A DNA stretch of 64,000 nt, from NCBI GenBank assembly GCA_025403435.1, contig CM046354.1, forward strand, positions 19,346,424 to 19,410,423, read 5' to 3'. The notes beneath the pieces were generated by a model. That model did no database searches, had not been told where the DNA came from, and saw nothing but the letters and a program-made list of their open reading frames with translations. Numbering within the stretch: the stretch's first letter is position 1; the number at the start of each line of letters is the position of its first letter. Made by a program: the position numbers and the translations under genes. The DNA comes from Artocarpus heterophyllus (Eukaryota; Streptophyta; Magnoliopsida; Rosales; Moraceae). Below, piece by piece: positions 36,701 through 47,598 of this stretch.

Positions 36701-37930
36701 TGAATGGACCCGATCATCCAATACCTGACCACAGCTGAGTTACCCGACGATCGAGAAGAAGCACGTCAGGTACGTAATAACTCAGCCCGGTATTCGATGA
36801 TTGGAGGAAAGTTATACCGGCGAGGCTACACTACGCCATGCTTAAGATGCTTGGACCCCAAGGAGACCGAATATCTAATGAGCGAGATCCACGAAGGCCT
36901 ATGTGGCAATCATTCCAGAGGACGCTCCATGGCCCAAAAGTGCCTCTGGCAGGGATACTACTGGCCCACCATGCAGCAAGACTGCGGGAACTTTGCACGA
37001 AAATGCATCAAATGCCAGCAATTTGCTAGAATGCTAGGCTCACACGCCGAGCCTCTCAATCCAGTAACCTCGGCATGGCTGTTTACAAAGTGGGCCATCG
37101 ACTTGATCGGACCTCTCCCGCCGGCCTGCTCGCAATTCAGATACTGTATTGTCGCCATAGACTATTTGACGAAGTGGATCAAAGTTGAACCCTGTACCAA
37201 CATGACCGAAGCCAAGTGTATCAACTTTGTATGGAAAAACATCGTCTACCGGTTCAGAATCCCGCACACTATTGTGACTGACAATGCCAAACAGTTTGAC
37301 TCCTCGGGTCTACGACATCTATGCGAGAAGCTCGGCATTAAGAAGGTTTTCTCCTCCCCGAGCTATCCGTAGAGTAACGGCCAGGTTGAGGCCGTGAACA
37401 AGACAATTACAGATAACCTGAAGAAAAAACTCAAGGGGCTTAAGGGTGCGTGGATTGACGAACTACCCCTAGTGCTCTAGGCATACCGGACGACTACCCG
37501 AGTTGCGACTGGCGAGACACCGTTCTCCCTGGTCTACGGGGCAGAGGCTGTCATTCCAGCCGAAATGGGATTACTGAGCTTAAGGGTTGAGCGATATGAG
37601 GAGGCTCTGAACGCGGAGCTCATGTTGACTGAGCTCGATCTACTTGAAGAAAAAAGAAACCGAGCATCGATTCGTAACGCAGCTCGGAACCAGGTGGTAG
37701 CTCGGTATTACAACAAAAGGGTTCAGCCAAGAAGCTTTAAAGTTGGTGACTTGGTGATGAAGAAGGTCACGGTTCAACAACCCGGTCTCGGGTCCTTTGG
37801 TCCAAAATCAGAAGGTCCATTTAGAGTCGAAGGTATCATACGACCAGGCACTTACAGGTTGACCGATAAGGAGGGGAATCAGCTCGAGCATCCATGGAAT
37901 GCCGAGCTCTTAAAAAGATTCTATTCTTAA
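33797..37930 (+). pseudogene. pol of the Tat-type element: PR, RT, RNase H, integrase
   Basis: The frame used by gag at 32930 continues unshifted to the stop at 37928. Protease: around 34169, where the expected Asp-x-Gly-Ser active site reads DNDS. Reverse transcriptase: about 34860-35560 with YVDD at 35339-35350. RNase H: about 36225-36600. Integrase: an HHCC zinc finger at about 36880-37020, then the Asp motif WAIDLIGP, then TDNAKQF, then the Glu motif after a stop. In-frame stops lie at 33626, 33794, 34943, 35033, 35576, 36260, 36701, 37370 and 37478. Decay is by substitution only: no frameshift is seen over 5 kb. Confidence 0.9.
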
Positions 37931-38742
37931 AATTCAGAGCCAGACTTCTTTTTGACCTCTAGCCACAATTCTTTTGTAACTAGACCTGCTGAACATGGTT
38001 AGAAAAATCTATGTATATATTACATTAATGGAGCACAACTTCCCTAATATCATTCCACCTGAGCAATGTGTTTAAAGGAAAAGTAAATCCAAAATGCCAC
38101 AACTTCAGCTCAGAGGACAAGACATTAACTCCCACCAAGGGAGAGTCATCCTTATTATACCGAGCTGGAGGGCTGGTCGGTACACCGATCCTAGGTCTGT
38201 CGCCGTACAGACGACCCGGTAAGTTGCTTGGCACAATATATGTCTGACGACTCCTGCACTTGTAAAGTTTCTTTAAAACTTAAACAAGTCTAGGGGGGGC
38301 AACAGGGTAAGGGTGATTATACGCCGTCTATATTCTGCCCGACCGAGATCAGAAACCTAAACCTGCTTGGATAACTAAGCAGGTAAGGATAACTACTCGA
38401 GGTGACCGAGAACAGAAGTACTACTCGGATTAACTTAGAACAGAGGTTCCATTTACCTCTGCTCGGACAACTCGACAATAGAGGTACCAAACCTACATGC
38501 TCGGAAAAATTGAGCGAGCAAGGCAAAGTAGAGCCAACTTTATGGCTGTCGAGATAGCTAGTTCCCAACCTGGGATCCTCCCTGAGAAGCGCCTAACTTT
38601 GAAAATTATGTGGGATGTAAAATAAAACAGAACTACACGTAAGAAAACAATGAAGGAAAACGGGAATCTTTATTTATCAGGGAGGTACAAGGAAACCGGG
38701 CACCTCCCGAAACCAAATACAAAAAAAAAAAGAGAAAAGAGT
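37931..38742. other. Non-coding spacer between pol and the antisense gene
   Basis: About 800 bp separate the end of pol from the stop codon of the antisense gene. I see no convincing frame. The 3' ends and termination signals of the two convergent transcription units probably lie here. Confidence 0.5.
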
Positions 38743-39315
38743 TCAATCGGCCTGGGTCTCGTCCCCAGCCGCGTCCTCGTCCCTGCCTCTCTCGGTGGCC
38801 TGCTCATCCCCGTCGTCGTCACCGTCCACTACGACGACCTCGCCTTCGACACCCCGCTGTTGCTCGGCATCATCTTGGTCCAGCTCAACGATGACCGGCC
38901 AGTCGAATCCCGCTGCCTCGGGGTGCTTTTCTATCAGGTGGTCGCGGAGATCTGTCATGCTGTCGTAGTAGAGATCGGCATACTCCGGGGATGTTTTAAA
39001 TTCTTCGACCGCACTGGCTAAGCGGTCGGGGAGCCCGGTCACAAAATGCTGGTGTTCCGCTTGCAGGGTTGCGAGCTGCCCCTCAAGCCGTGCGGCTTTA
39101 TCCTCCGCCTCTTTGAGCAGCCTCGACATATCCTCGGCCTCGGCCTTTGCCTTCTGAGCTTCCTCCTGAGATCGTGTGAGAGACTCCTTGGCTTGGTCTA
39201 GCTCAATGTTCTTCTCATTGAGCTTCTTGTCGGAGTCCACCTTTTTGTGCATCCCTTTCTCCTTGTGGATCTCCTTCATCCCGATGGAGTGCACCATATG
39301 GACAATGGCGCTCGA

Positions 39316-39386
39316 CTGCAAAAATTAAGACGTTAGTCCTCGGCAATATATTACAAGGAGAACTATTGATTAGCTCAGATACTTAC
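39316..39386 (-). other. Intron 2 of the antisense gene
   Basis: Read on the minus strand, the donor is GTAAGT at 39386 and the acceptor TTTTTGCAG ends at 39316. The intron is 71 nt and T-rich near the acceptor. It holds in-frame stops, and removing it joins exons B and C in phase 0. Confidence 0.7.
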
Positions 39387-39766
39387 AGAGGCAGTGGCTC
39401 GAAGGGCCATGTTGCACAGACTCTGGAAGTCCTCACCCCAGATGTTCATGAAGAAGTCATCCTGGGGAACCGCGTCTCTGAGGCGCTCAAGAACCGCACC
39501 ACGGTAGTCTGAGCGCCTTCTCTGCAAGTCCTCGAAAGAACCCCTGGCGGCCTCGTCTACTAAAGCGACCTCTGGCGAGGCCCTGGTCGGCTGTGGTGGA
39601 GGTGGTGAAACTTGGACTGATGAGGAGGTTTGTCCGGTGCGGGTTGGGAGCTCGGGCATCGGTGTCCGCTTATGTTTTCTCCCGGTGTCGATAGCCTTGC
39701 CCTTGTCCTTCCTCAAATTTGCTATCTGGGCATGCCTGTCAGCATGGGAGGTCGGTGCCGTCATTT

Positions 39767-39841
39767 CTACACAAGGAAGAGCAAAGTCAAAGTGAGATTG
39801 GGATAAAACAGGGGTGATTAAAAATAAAGTTTTAGGCTGAC
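39767..39841 (-). other. Intron 1 of the antisense gene
   Basis: Donor GTCAGC at 39841 and acceptor TTGTGTAG ending at 39767, minus strand. It is 75 nt, T-rich, and splits a codon after its first base. Because it is a multiple of three with no stop, an unspliced message would also stay open. Confidence 0.6.
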
Positions 39842-40497
39842 CTCCGATCCGGAGTCGACGAGACGGGTATAGGAACCTAATCACGTCCTCGAGGTCCTCG
39901 TCGGCTACAGGTGGCCCCGCATCGAAGGAGCCACTGGACGAGTCCTCAGAATTGGACGTAGAAGGCTCCCTCGTCGGCCACCTGAACCGGGAAGTGCTTG
40001 GCCCTGGAACGTCCGCGGCACTCGGACGAGCAATTGTAACCTGCCCGGCCTCCCGGACAGGACGGACAGCTCAGGGAAGGTTGCTGGACTCCCCAAACCA
40101 ACCGTAACTGGATAAAGTGTCCTTCCTCAGAAGGAAGGACTGTTGTCTGGACGGTTCTGGCTTCTCAAACAACTTGTCCACGGCCTTTATTACGCGGCTC
40201 GGTGCCCAAGGACGCTTGGTCTAAACGTGCCCCTGCTCAAACGACCTCGGCACTTGCTCATCCTCGGGGACGGTTTCACCGGCTCGAGCTAAAAAGTTCC
40301 CCCCAGCGTAGAACCACTCGTACTTCCATAACTTGTCTGAGTCGGGGTTGCCCATGATAAAATCCTTCCTGAAGCCGGTGAAGTAGTACCAGCCGGACTG
40401 CCGAGGAAGCTTCTTCATCTTGAATACTTGTTTGAAGGCTTCCAGCGGCATCTCGGTACTCCGGTGGTACTTCCATAGGATGTACATCCCGATCAGT

Positions 40498-42488
40498 TGT
40501 TAGACATGTATGCTCTAAGGAGTAAAAATGTAATACGTTTTTGGAGACATTTTTATCAATAAAAAATTTATTCATTTATATATACCAAATATTGTCCTCT
40601 TTACGTTCATATTTGTTGAATGTATGATAAGCAAACAGTAGTCTGAGACTGTCAGTCTAAACCTTAAGAATTGGGCATATGATGGGATGATTATGCGGAA
40701 GACACAATTCTTAGGGTGATGGTCTAAAACATATGATCCGCAATCGAGGGAATAAAGTTGGGCGCTTTATTCATGTAAAGATTGTTATGTTGTCTATATC
40801 CCTTTTGGGATATGGTTTGTCTTGGCCATCGGAGTTGGACTCCGTGAATAGAAACATTGGCGCGTTGTCATAGGTGACGATGTGTTGGATCGGGACATAA
40901 AGTGAATTGATTTGGATTAATAATTCTGTCTTGGCAAATCGATTCACTTTAGACAATCATTTGTATTGTATCTTAATCCTGAGATGAATAATGGGTCCGT
41001 TGTCTCGACTTGTGTCTTTTGATGTACCAATAGGTGACTCCCACATCTCTATAGTGGCATGCATGCCGGTACGTTGGAGGCATGACTCTTGATAGCGTAG
41101 ACTTGTTATTCATAGATATGGAATCCATAGCTCCTCTTTAGGAGTAATGATATCCTCTTATATGCGTTGTCCTGTAATTGGAAAACTGGAGCGCTCAACC
41201 ATTTGGATACATAGGTGTAACCGAATGGTATACTATCTTTGGATGGAAAGTTTTCTAATGGTGAGACAATGAAACGTAAGATAAAAATAATCGGGAAGGT
41301 AAGACAGAACTTGTCCTTAAGCCGATTATGCATGATCATATGGGGATGCGATACACTATGATATGTCATGGAGACTTAGCTACACGAGCTTCGTAATTCT
41401 ATAAAGTTCGAGAGTGCAGCTCCAAGCTTTTAGTGGAGTAGCGTTGGAGTTGATAATTGTGAAATGTATATCTGGGATATTGGGTTTCATAATTATCATA
41501 AGCTTGAACTTTATAGGTCCATTTTGGTCCCCTTTGCTAGCTCACAAAATCCTGTAACGACACGGCGTGCTTTTCCAATAATTGGTGACTTATGTCGGAT
41601 TTATCAGATTGGTTTAAAAATTATAAGAATCAAATAATTCATGTCTGTTTATTGGTTGAATTAATTTTGTAAGAAATTAGTTCAAGATAAACTTGTTGAA
41701 TTATTGTGATCAGATAATTCTTGTCTGTTTATCGGTTAATTTAATTTTGGATAAATTGGATCAAGATAAACTTGTAGAATTATTGTGAATTAATTTATTT
41801 TCTTAGAGATTATCTTGATAAAGTTTGTTTTGATCAGATATCTTTTCTATTGGGCTATTTGAATCAAAACTGAGACTTTATCCTTTAGAATCTCGGGTGG
41901 AAAATAAAAGATTCGCGGAGATTTTTTCTCGACAGTTCGGCCTGCCTATCAGACAGTTCGGCCTGCCTATCAGCGCACATAAGATTACGCGTTTTTCACG
42001 CGTATCTTATCAGATATTGATCTGAACTTGATTCTGTTTCGATTTTTTGAGACCTAATCTGATATGGACTGACCCTAGGACCAATAGGTATAAAAAGGGA
42101 GTGAGTCTAATGATTTACTAAGATCAATTTGAGAGATTAAGAGTGATACTCTTCTAGTGAGCATCTGTAAACTCCCTGAAAGCTTTTGTTCACAAATCAC
42201 GAACACTAGCTTTGGGTTCTCTCTGTTGGTTGGAAGGAGAGTCACCAGTGGAAGAGCTGTACGTGTAAGCCCACACTCACTCCGGTTGTGGATAGAGAAT
42301 AGCAAAGAAGACCAGTTGGTTGAGGCTTTTCTGGAACGTTACTTCTCTACACAGGTCGCGGAGGTTCTTCGGCACACTGAGGTTAGTAAGATCTGTTTAA
42401 TTTATACATATAACATGTCAAACTTGTATTTTGAAAAATACTATGATGAAAATTTTTAAAAATTTTGCTACGCACTTTGTTTCCAACA
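40498..42488 (+). mobile_element. Solo LTR of the local Ty1/Copia family, target duplication TCAGT
   Basis: 1991 bp starting TGTTAGACATG and ending TTTCCAACA, flanked by TCAGT at 40493-40497 and 42489-42493. It matches the LTRs of the Copia element at 54860-64000. It has a TATA box TATAAAAA (42089-42096), two dyad motifs 21 bp apart (41936 and 41957) and an internal direct repeat of about 80 bp (41634 and 41714). It sits inside the antisense gene. Host reading resumes in frame on the other side once one target copy is ignored. Confidence 0.92.
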
Positions 42489-43394
42489 TCAGTAACCCAT
42501 AGCTGTTCGGGTTCAGTTGAGCCGGGAACACGTTAAAGTCATTGAGTGCCCGGTGGAGAAAGCGATGGAATGGTAGACGCAGCCCGACCCTGAAGAACTC
42601 GGCGTAGAGCGTGATGAATCCCTCCGGCGTGTCTAAAGGTGAGTCTCCCTCACCGGGAACGGCGAGAATCACATCGGCCGGGATGCCATACTCGGCGCGT
42701 AGGTTCTCTAACCGCAACTCCGTGATGGCGCTCGTATAGCCCGCCGCCGAGGTTTGCCCATGACGACTTACCCGATATGCCGTTACACCCCGCACGCGGG
42801 TGACCTGGACCTCCTGCTCCATCTCCGGCTGCTCCGCCTCAGACTCCTCGGCTGCATGCTCCTCATTGGAGACATCAACCATGATCACCCCTACGACTTG
42901 GACCGGGGCCCCAGCACTCTGACCAGAGGTGCTCGGAGCATCCTCGCGGGCCTAAAGCTCGGTCCTCTCCCTTGGAAGAACTCGAGAAGAGCCCGCTGTC
43001 GCCGCCCCCACATAAGGGTCTTGCTCCCTGGATGACCTAATGAGCTTACGCCCGTCCAGCATGTTTAAAAACTCCTGCTCGGGTACCGTCTGGGAATCGA
43101 CCCTTAGGATCTGCTCCAGCCGACCGGCCCCGTCCCATCTTGGGGACGCCACTTTGGCGTCGGATTGGGTGGAAGAAGAGCTACTGCTCTCCTCACTACT
43201 TTCCGACCATGAAACCTCTACGTTCTAGGAGTCGGACAAATCACTCATTTTCACTCGGGAAATTACCTGCTAGGGTTCTCGGTAGCTTGAGCTCGGGAGA
43301 TGATGTCCTCGGCTATTTAACTTGAGCTCGGCAGCTAAACTCTTCGGGCGTAAAATTTCTAAAAATGAAGTGTAAATTACAAAGGAGGAGGCCC

Positions 43395-43402
43395 TATTTA
43401 TA
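43395..43402 (-). promoter_or_regulatory. TATA box of the antisense gene
   Basis: TATAAATA on the minus strand, about 147 bp upstream of the antisense ATG at 43248, leaving a leader of about 110-120 nt. It lies inside the element, between the antisense gene and the 3' LTR. The match to the plant TATA consensus is exact; use is inferred. Confidence 0.55.
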
Positions 43403-43616
43403 GCCATTTTGGGCCGGAAACTCGAGCGCGAAAACCCAGGAGGGGCAATTAATACGCCTGACAATCGCATAGACGGCCGCGATGCGACACGCGTCCCCCG
43501 TCTGATCCGCGCGTCTTTTCACCTCACCCTGCTTCCAAGTGTTGTTTGGTCTTCCTTCTTTGAGCCGACCTCACCCACTCGGCATAGTCCACCCGGCCGA
43601 ACACCGACCAGGTGAA

Positions 43617-43628
43617 CTAGGGGGCTAA
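43617..43628 (+). other. Polypurine tract of the Tat-type element
   Basis: CTAGGGGGCTAA lies directly before the 3' LTR. The G-rich stretch is the expected second-strand primer site. Confidence 0.6.
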
Positions 43629-44258
43629 TGTTGAGGGTAAGCTCGGCGCCACCACCGAGGACATTAACTTTGGTGGTCGGCAATTAAGCTCGGCAGACCT
43701 CAGGGAGCTTACTGTCAGGCCCCGACGCTTTATACTTCTTCCCGAGGTGCCTCTCAGGCATCCAAGGGCGCGCCCCAAAAAGGCTGCCACCTCGGGATGT
43801 ATGGTAGCTCGGGTCGGACCACGTTACTCATAAAAATAGGCTACTACTCGCCCTTGTAGGCCAACACCAGGCAAATGCGCTGCCATCCGATAGAGTCCAA
43901 TCCATTGGACGATGGGCGCGACACTTGTTACCTACTGCCTGACACACCTTGATGTGACACCTGGGTGATGGGCAAAACCCATCTTGCACCCGATCCAAGT
44001 GGTAGCCTATAAATAGGATGCATTTATGACATTCTAGAGAGAGAGACTTCTTCACACCTAACTAGCTGCCGACCTCTGCCGAGCAATACCTTCCTTGAGT
44101 ATCGGAGAGCCCTTGTCTATTGACTAACCCCACTATTCTTCGAACCATCTTTCTTGTAGGTACACACTCTCGGTCAGGGGCAAGCCTAAGAAGAGGTCAG
44201 AACGTGCGTAGCCACACGTGAGTGTTGATCCGACGCCGGACAACAGTAAGCATCAACA
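43629..44258 (+). mobile_element. 3' LTR of the Tat-type element, upstream of PAL-B
   Basis: 630 bp, the same ends as the 5' LTR, TATA box TATAAATA at 44008-44015. Its transcription direction is toward PAL-B, whose start codon is 1501 bp beyond the LTR end. Confidence 0.92.
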
Positions 44259-44263
44259 ATGAC

Positions 44264-45231
44264 TATTAGGTACCATGTCTATCTAAGATTCATAAATATT
44301 ATAGGCATTGTTGGCTTAATTCAAAATTCGGTGGCTTAAGAATTAAAGTTATAAGCGATTTACATCCAAACCATATATTCCAGCAATATTGATCATTTTG
44401 TTTTGGTATAGACTACATAAAGGGGAACAATGGTGAAGCCATAACTTTTTCTTAGTGGAAGTATTACATAAAAAATTAGAAATATAATTTTATTGAACGA
44501 GAAGATAATTGCATATTTCAACAATTAAATGGGGCATAATTGTAATTTTTTTAAAAAAAATAAAGGCATAACAACAAATTTGAATTATTTTGTGAGGATA
44601 CAATAATATATTTCAATTATTTTATAAGGACACAACAATAATTTTTCATTATTTTGTGGGAAAACGGTTGTAATTTTCTTTCATAATAGAGGTATAATAT
44701 GAATTTTAAACTATAAAATAAGAGTGAAAATTTAAATTTTAAAATGCCCCCTCATCACAACGCAGCTCCACCAGTTAATGACATTATTATTAGACTTTAT
44801 AGGCAACTTAATCAATTAAGCCATTACCATTTCTCATTTTGAAGGTATAATTTCTTGCCTTTAACGCTCAAGAGTTTTGATGAAGTGGGAAGTGAAGTCT
44901 TGAGCTAAAAATAACAAAATACCTAGCACACAAACTATGTTTGCATTTTGGTTCTGTGAACCAAACCAATCATGCACAATGTTAAGTTCCATTTGATGTA
45001 CTCGTCATTTTCTTCTGATTTTGGGTGTCATTATGATTTCTAGGTTGGCGATATGTACTTCCAAGTTACTGCTCACTTCTCACGTCACAATTCCTCAAAT
45101 ATTAATCCCTTTATTTTTTTAGCTTTTCCCATTTTATTATTCCTTTTCTATGTTTCCTTTTTCTCATATTTATGCTTCTTGTGGCTTGGTGGAATAAGAT
45201 GACGTTGTGCTTTCCTGCATTAGTTCTTCCC
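44264..45231. other. Upstream region of PAL-B
   Basis: Matches 24530-25530 of unit 1 with about 5 percent substitutions and small indels, including loss of 30 bp at 44425/44426. No gene is visible. Confidence 0.7.
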
Positions 45232-45483
45232 ACCAACCCCTCTCCCTCTCTGCCCCTCCTGCTCCTCTCATTTGACCAGTAATTGCACGCCTCGTTAGAA
45301 TCTCCAGAATTTGCCCCCTCCCAAATTAAAAATACAAAAACAAAACAAAAACAAAAATTTTCAGCCCACGTGTCAAAGTCCCAACCGCCTAAAATAGCAC
45401 ACAATCACGGCCACATTCATCCTTCAACTAACACACCGGCCTACCCACCCAACACCCAATGTGCACAACACCTTCTATATAAA
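45232..45483 (+). promoter_or_regulatory. PAL-B proximal promoter: AC element, W-box, G-box, TATA
   Basis: The same motifs as PAL-A in the same order: ACCAACC (45232-45238), TTGACC (45272-45277), CACGTG (45367-45372) and TATATAAA (45476-45483). Nothing in this stretch suggests loss of promoter function. Differences from PAL-A lie mostly between the motifs. Confidence 0.75.
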
Positions 45484-45759
45484 CTAACCAATTATGGGTG
45501 AACAAACTCAGGAAAGATTTTCAGTTCTCTCCTAAAACCTAAAAATTTTTCCTTAATTTTTCATCAAGCCTCTCCCTCCCAAAAAAAAAAAAAAAAATTT
45601 GCCTCTTCCATTTTGGAACGGATTTATAGAAGTGCACCATACACATAGATTCGTTTCATTTCATAATTATTTCTACCCAGCTCATTTGTTCTTCCATATT
45701 CTCCTTTATTTCCCAATTGGGTAAATTTTTCCTTTGTCATTTCCCAACAAAAAAGCACA

Positions 45760-47567
45760 ATGGAAGTTTCCAAGGAAAGCAACAACATTGGAAATAGCTC
45801 ATACTGCATTAGCGTTGCCACGACCACTAGTACTAATCATAGTCATAATCATGCGGACCCGCTGAACTGGGGTGCGGCTGCAGAGTCGCTCAAAGGGAGC
45901 CACCTTGATGACGTCAAACGCATGGTCAACGAGTACCGGAAAGCAGTGGTCCGGCTCGGCGGCGAGACGCTGACCATTTCGCAGGTGGCGGCAATTGCCA
46001 CCCGTGACGCGGCGGTACGGGTGGAGCTTGCGGAGGCTGCCCGGGCTGGGGTCAAGGCCAGCAGCGATTGGGTCATGGAAAGCATGAGTAAGGGTACAGA
46101 CAGCTATGGTGTCACCACTGGCTTTGGTGCAACCTCCCACAGGAGAACCAAGCAAGGTGGAGCCCTTCAAAAGGAGCTAATCAGGTGATTTTTGTTGTTG
46201 TTGTTGTTTCTGTTTCATACAATACTATTGTTTTCTTTCTTTGCTCCACAACCTTTTTAATCTATGTCAAAAACTTTAGGATATCACGTAGAACTCGTCT
46301 TATAATTATATCGTAAGTTCCTCAATCGTGTAATCTTATTTAATTTCATAAGACTACCGCTAAAGATGTTAAAATATTATATTTTAATTTAAAAAATATA
46401 TTATATATTAAATTGATACTCGAAACTTTTATGAAAAATAAAAGTTTACCTTAAAAGATGAAAATGACGTGTTTTTTTTTATTGATGGTGCATTTTTGTT
46501 TTGTCAAATCTTCAAAAAAACAAAAAAACTAAACTAAACTAAACAAACAAAATTTAATCAAAGTGTTAATTTTAAAACAAACAGTATCATTTCACATCTT
46601 AAAAAAAATTTCCTATCATAATTTGCAAGCTCATAAAAATAGCTAGAACGTTATCATAAAGACACCGTTTTGGTGTTTTCTATAAATGAGTTAGGTGGCT
46701 TCTTAGTGGAATGGCAAATCTTCATATGTTTGAATTAATTTTTTGCTTGAAAAAACTGAGGAATTGTTTCGTAAGGCAAAACTGTTTAATGCATTAAATC
46801 GTGGTCCTTATTCACGTATATTTATTCCATGACTACATGACAAGTGATGGATCTTTTTTATACACTAATATTATGGAATCTATTTAATTGTCGAAAAGAC
46901 TTTTTAACCGAGTTATTGGATTCCTACCACATCCTAGTGGCAGATCAGATTTATTATTCGAGCTTGTTATAAGACTTCCAAAATACTTGTTGCCTAGCAC
47001 GTGCACGTGCCTTAAGACGAGCATTGTATAAGAAAAGAAAAGAAAAATCCCATTACACCTTCAATAAACAATTTTTTTAATAAAAATAATTGTTATTTAT
47101 AGCAGAGAAAAGAAAATATAATATGTCCTTTCAAAAAAACAAAAAAGGAAATTGGGGTTACCGTATCTTTGTTAATCATGTACTATGACTTGTCTTTTTC
47201 CTTTATTGCGAAATTTAAATCATGTGCAAGAAGATAATATTGCCAGACACCCCATACAAAAAGTCTGAGAATAAAAATTAATACAGCTGCAAAAAAAAAA
47301 ACTATATATATTTATTTATATGAGAAAATCATTTATCAGAGTATTAGTAGCACAGAAAATATTATAATATCACTAGTTCAAGTTTAATTAAGTGGAAATT
47401 AGGTTTGACCTCTTCCATTCACTCACACGACTTATTCATAATAGAAATAAGGAAGTGAGAACAGAGTTTTGTTTTTTATATTTGTGTGCGTGTGTGAGAT
47501 TTTGTATTTTATCATCTTTTAAATCCTAGTTTTAATGGAGTAACTTATAGTAATTTATCATTTCAAA

Positions 47568-47598
<31 letters not shown>

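Larger units (their letters stand above)
38743..43248 (-). pseudogene. Antisense gene of the Tat element: PF04195-like plant transposon protein with coiled coil
   Basis: The gene runs on the minus strand from ATG at 43248 to TGA at 38743. Exon A is 43248-39842, exon B 39766-39387 and exon C 39315-38743. The introns are 39767-39841 (75 nt) and 39316-39386 (71 nt, GTAAGT donor, TTTTTGCAG acceptor). With the solo LTR and one target copy (40498-42493) removed, the exons total 2364 nt, or 788 codons. Parts: Ser/Glu-rich N-terminus; a conserved region (42700 to about 40250, with LRAEYGIPADV and LNDFNVFPAQLNP) like the Pfam family 'putative gypsy type transposon' (PF04195); a linker; a Glu/Lys-rich coiled coil (about 39270-39040); an acidic tail. 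Stops lie at 43225, 42952, 40221 and 40071. Function unknown. Intron 1 is also open in frame. Confidence 0.75.
31564..44258 (+). mobile_element. Tat-type Ty3/Gypsy LTR retrotransposon, 12.7 kb
   Basis: Complete but decayed. It has two 630-bp LTRs with TGTTGAGG...CATCAACA ends and 5-bp target duplications ATGAC (31559-31563 and 44259-44263). Unit 1 holds the empty site with a single ATGAC. Between the LTRs lie a PBS, gag, pol (protease, reverse transcriptase, RNase H, integrase, in Gypsy order), a long antisense gene and a polypurine tract. The YVDDMLVKS reverse-transcriptase motif, the long 3' region and the antisense frame point to the Tat lineage. A Copia solo LTR is nested at 40498-42488. 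The LTRs differ at about 35 of 630 positions by eye. Confidence 0.92.
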
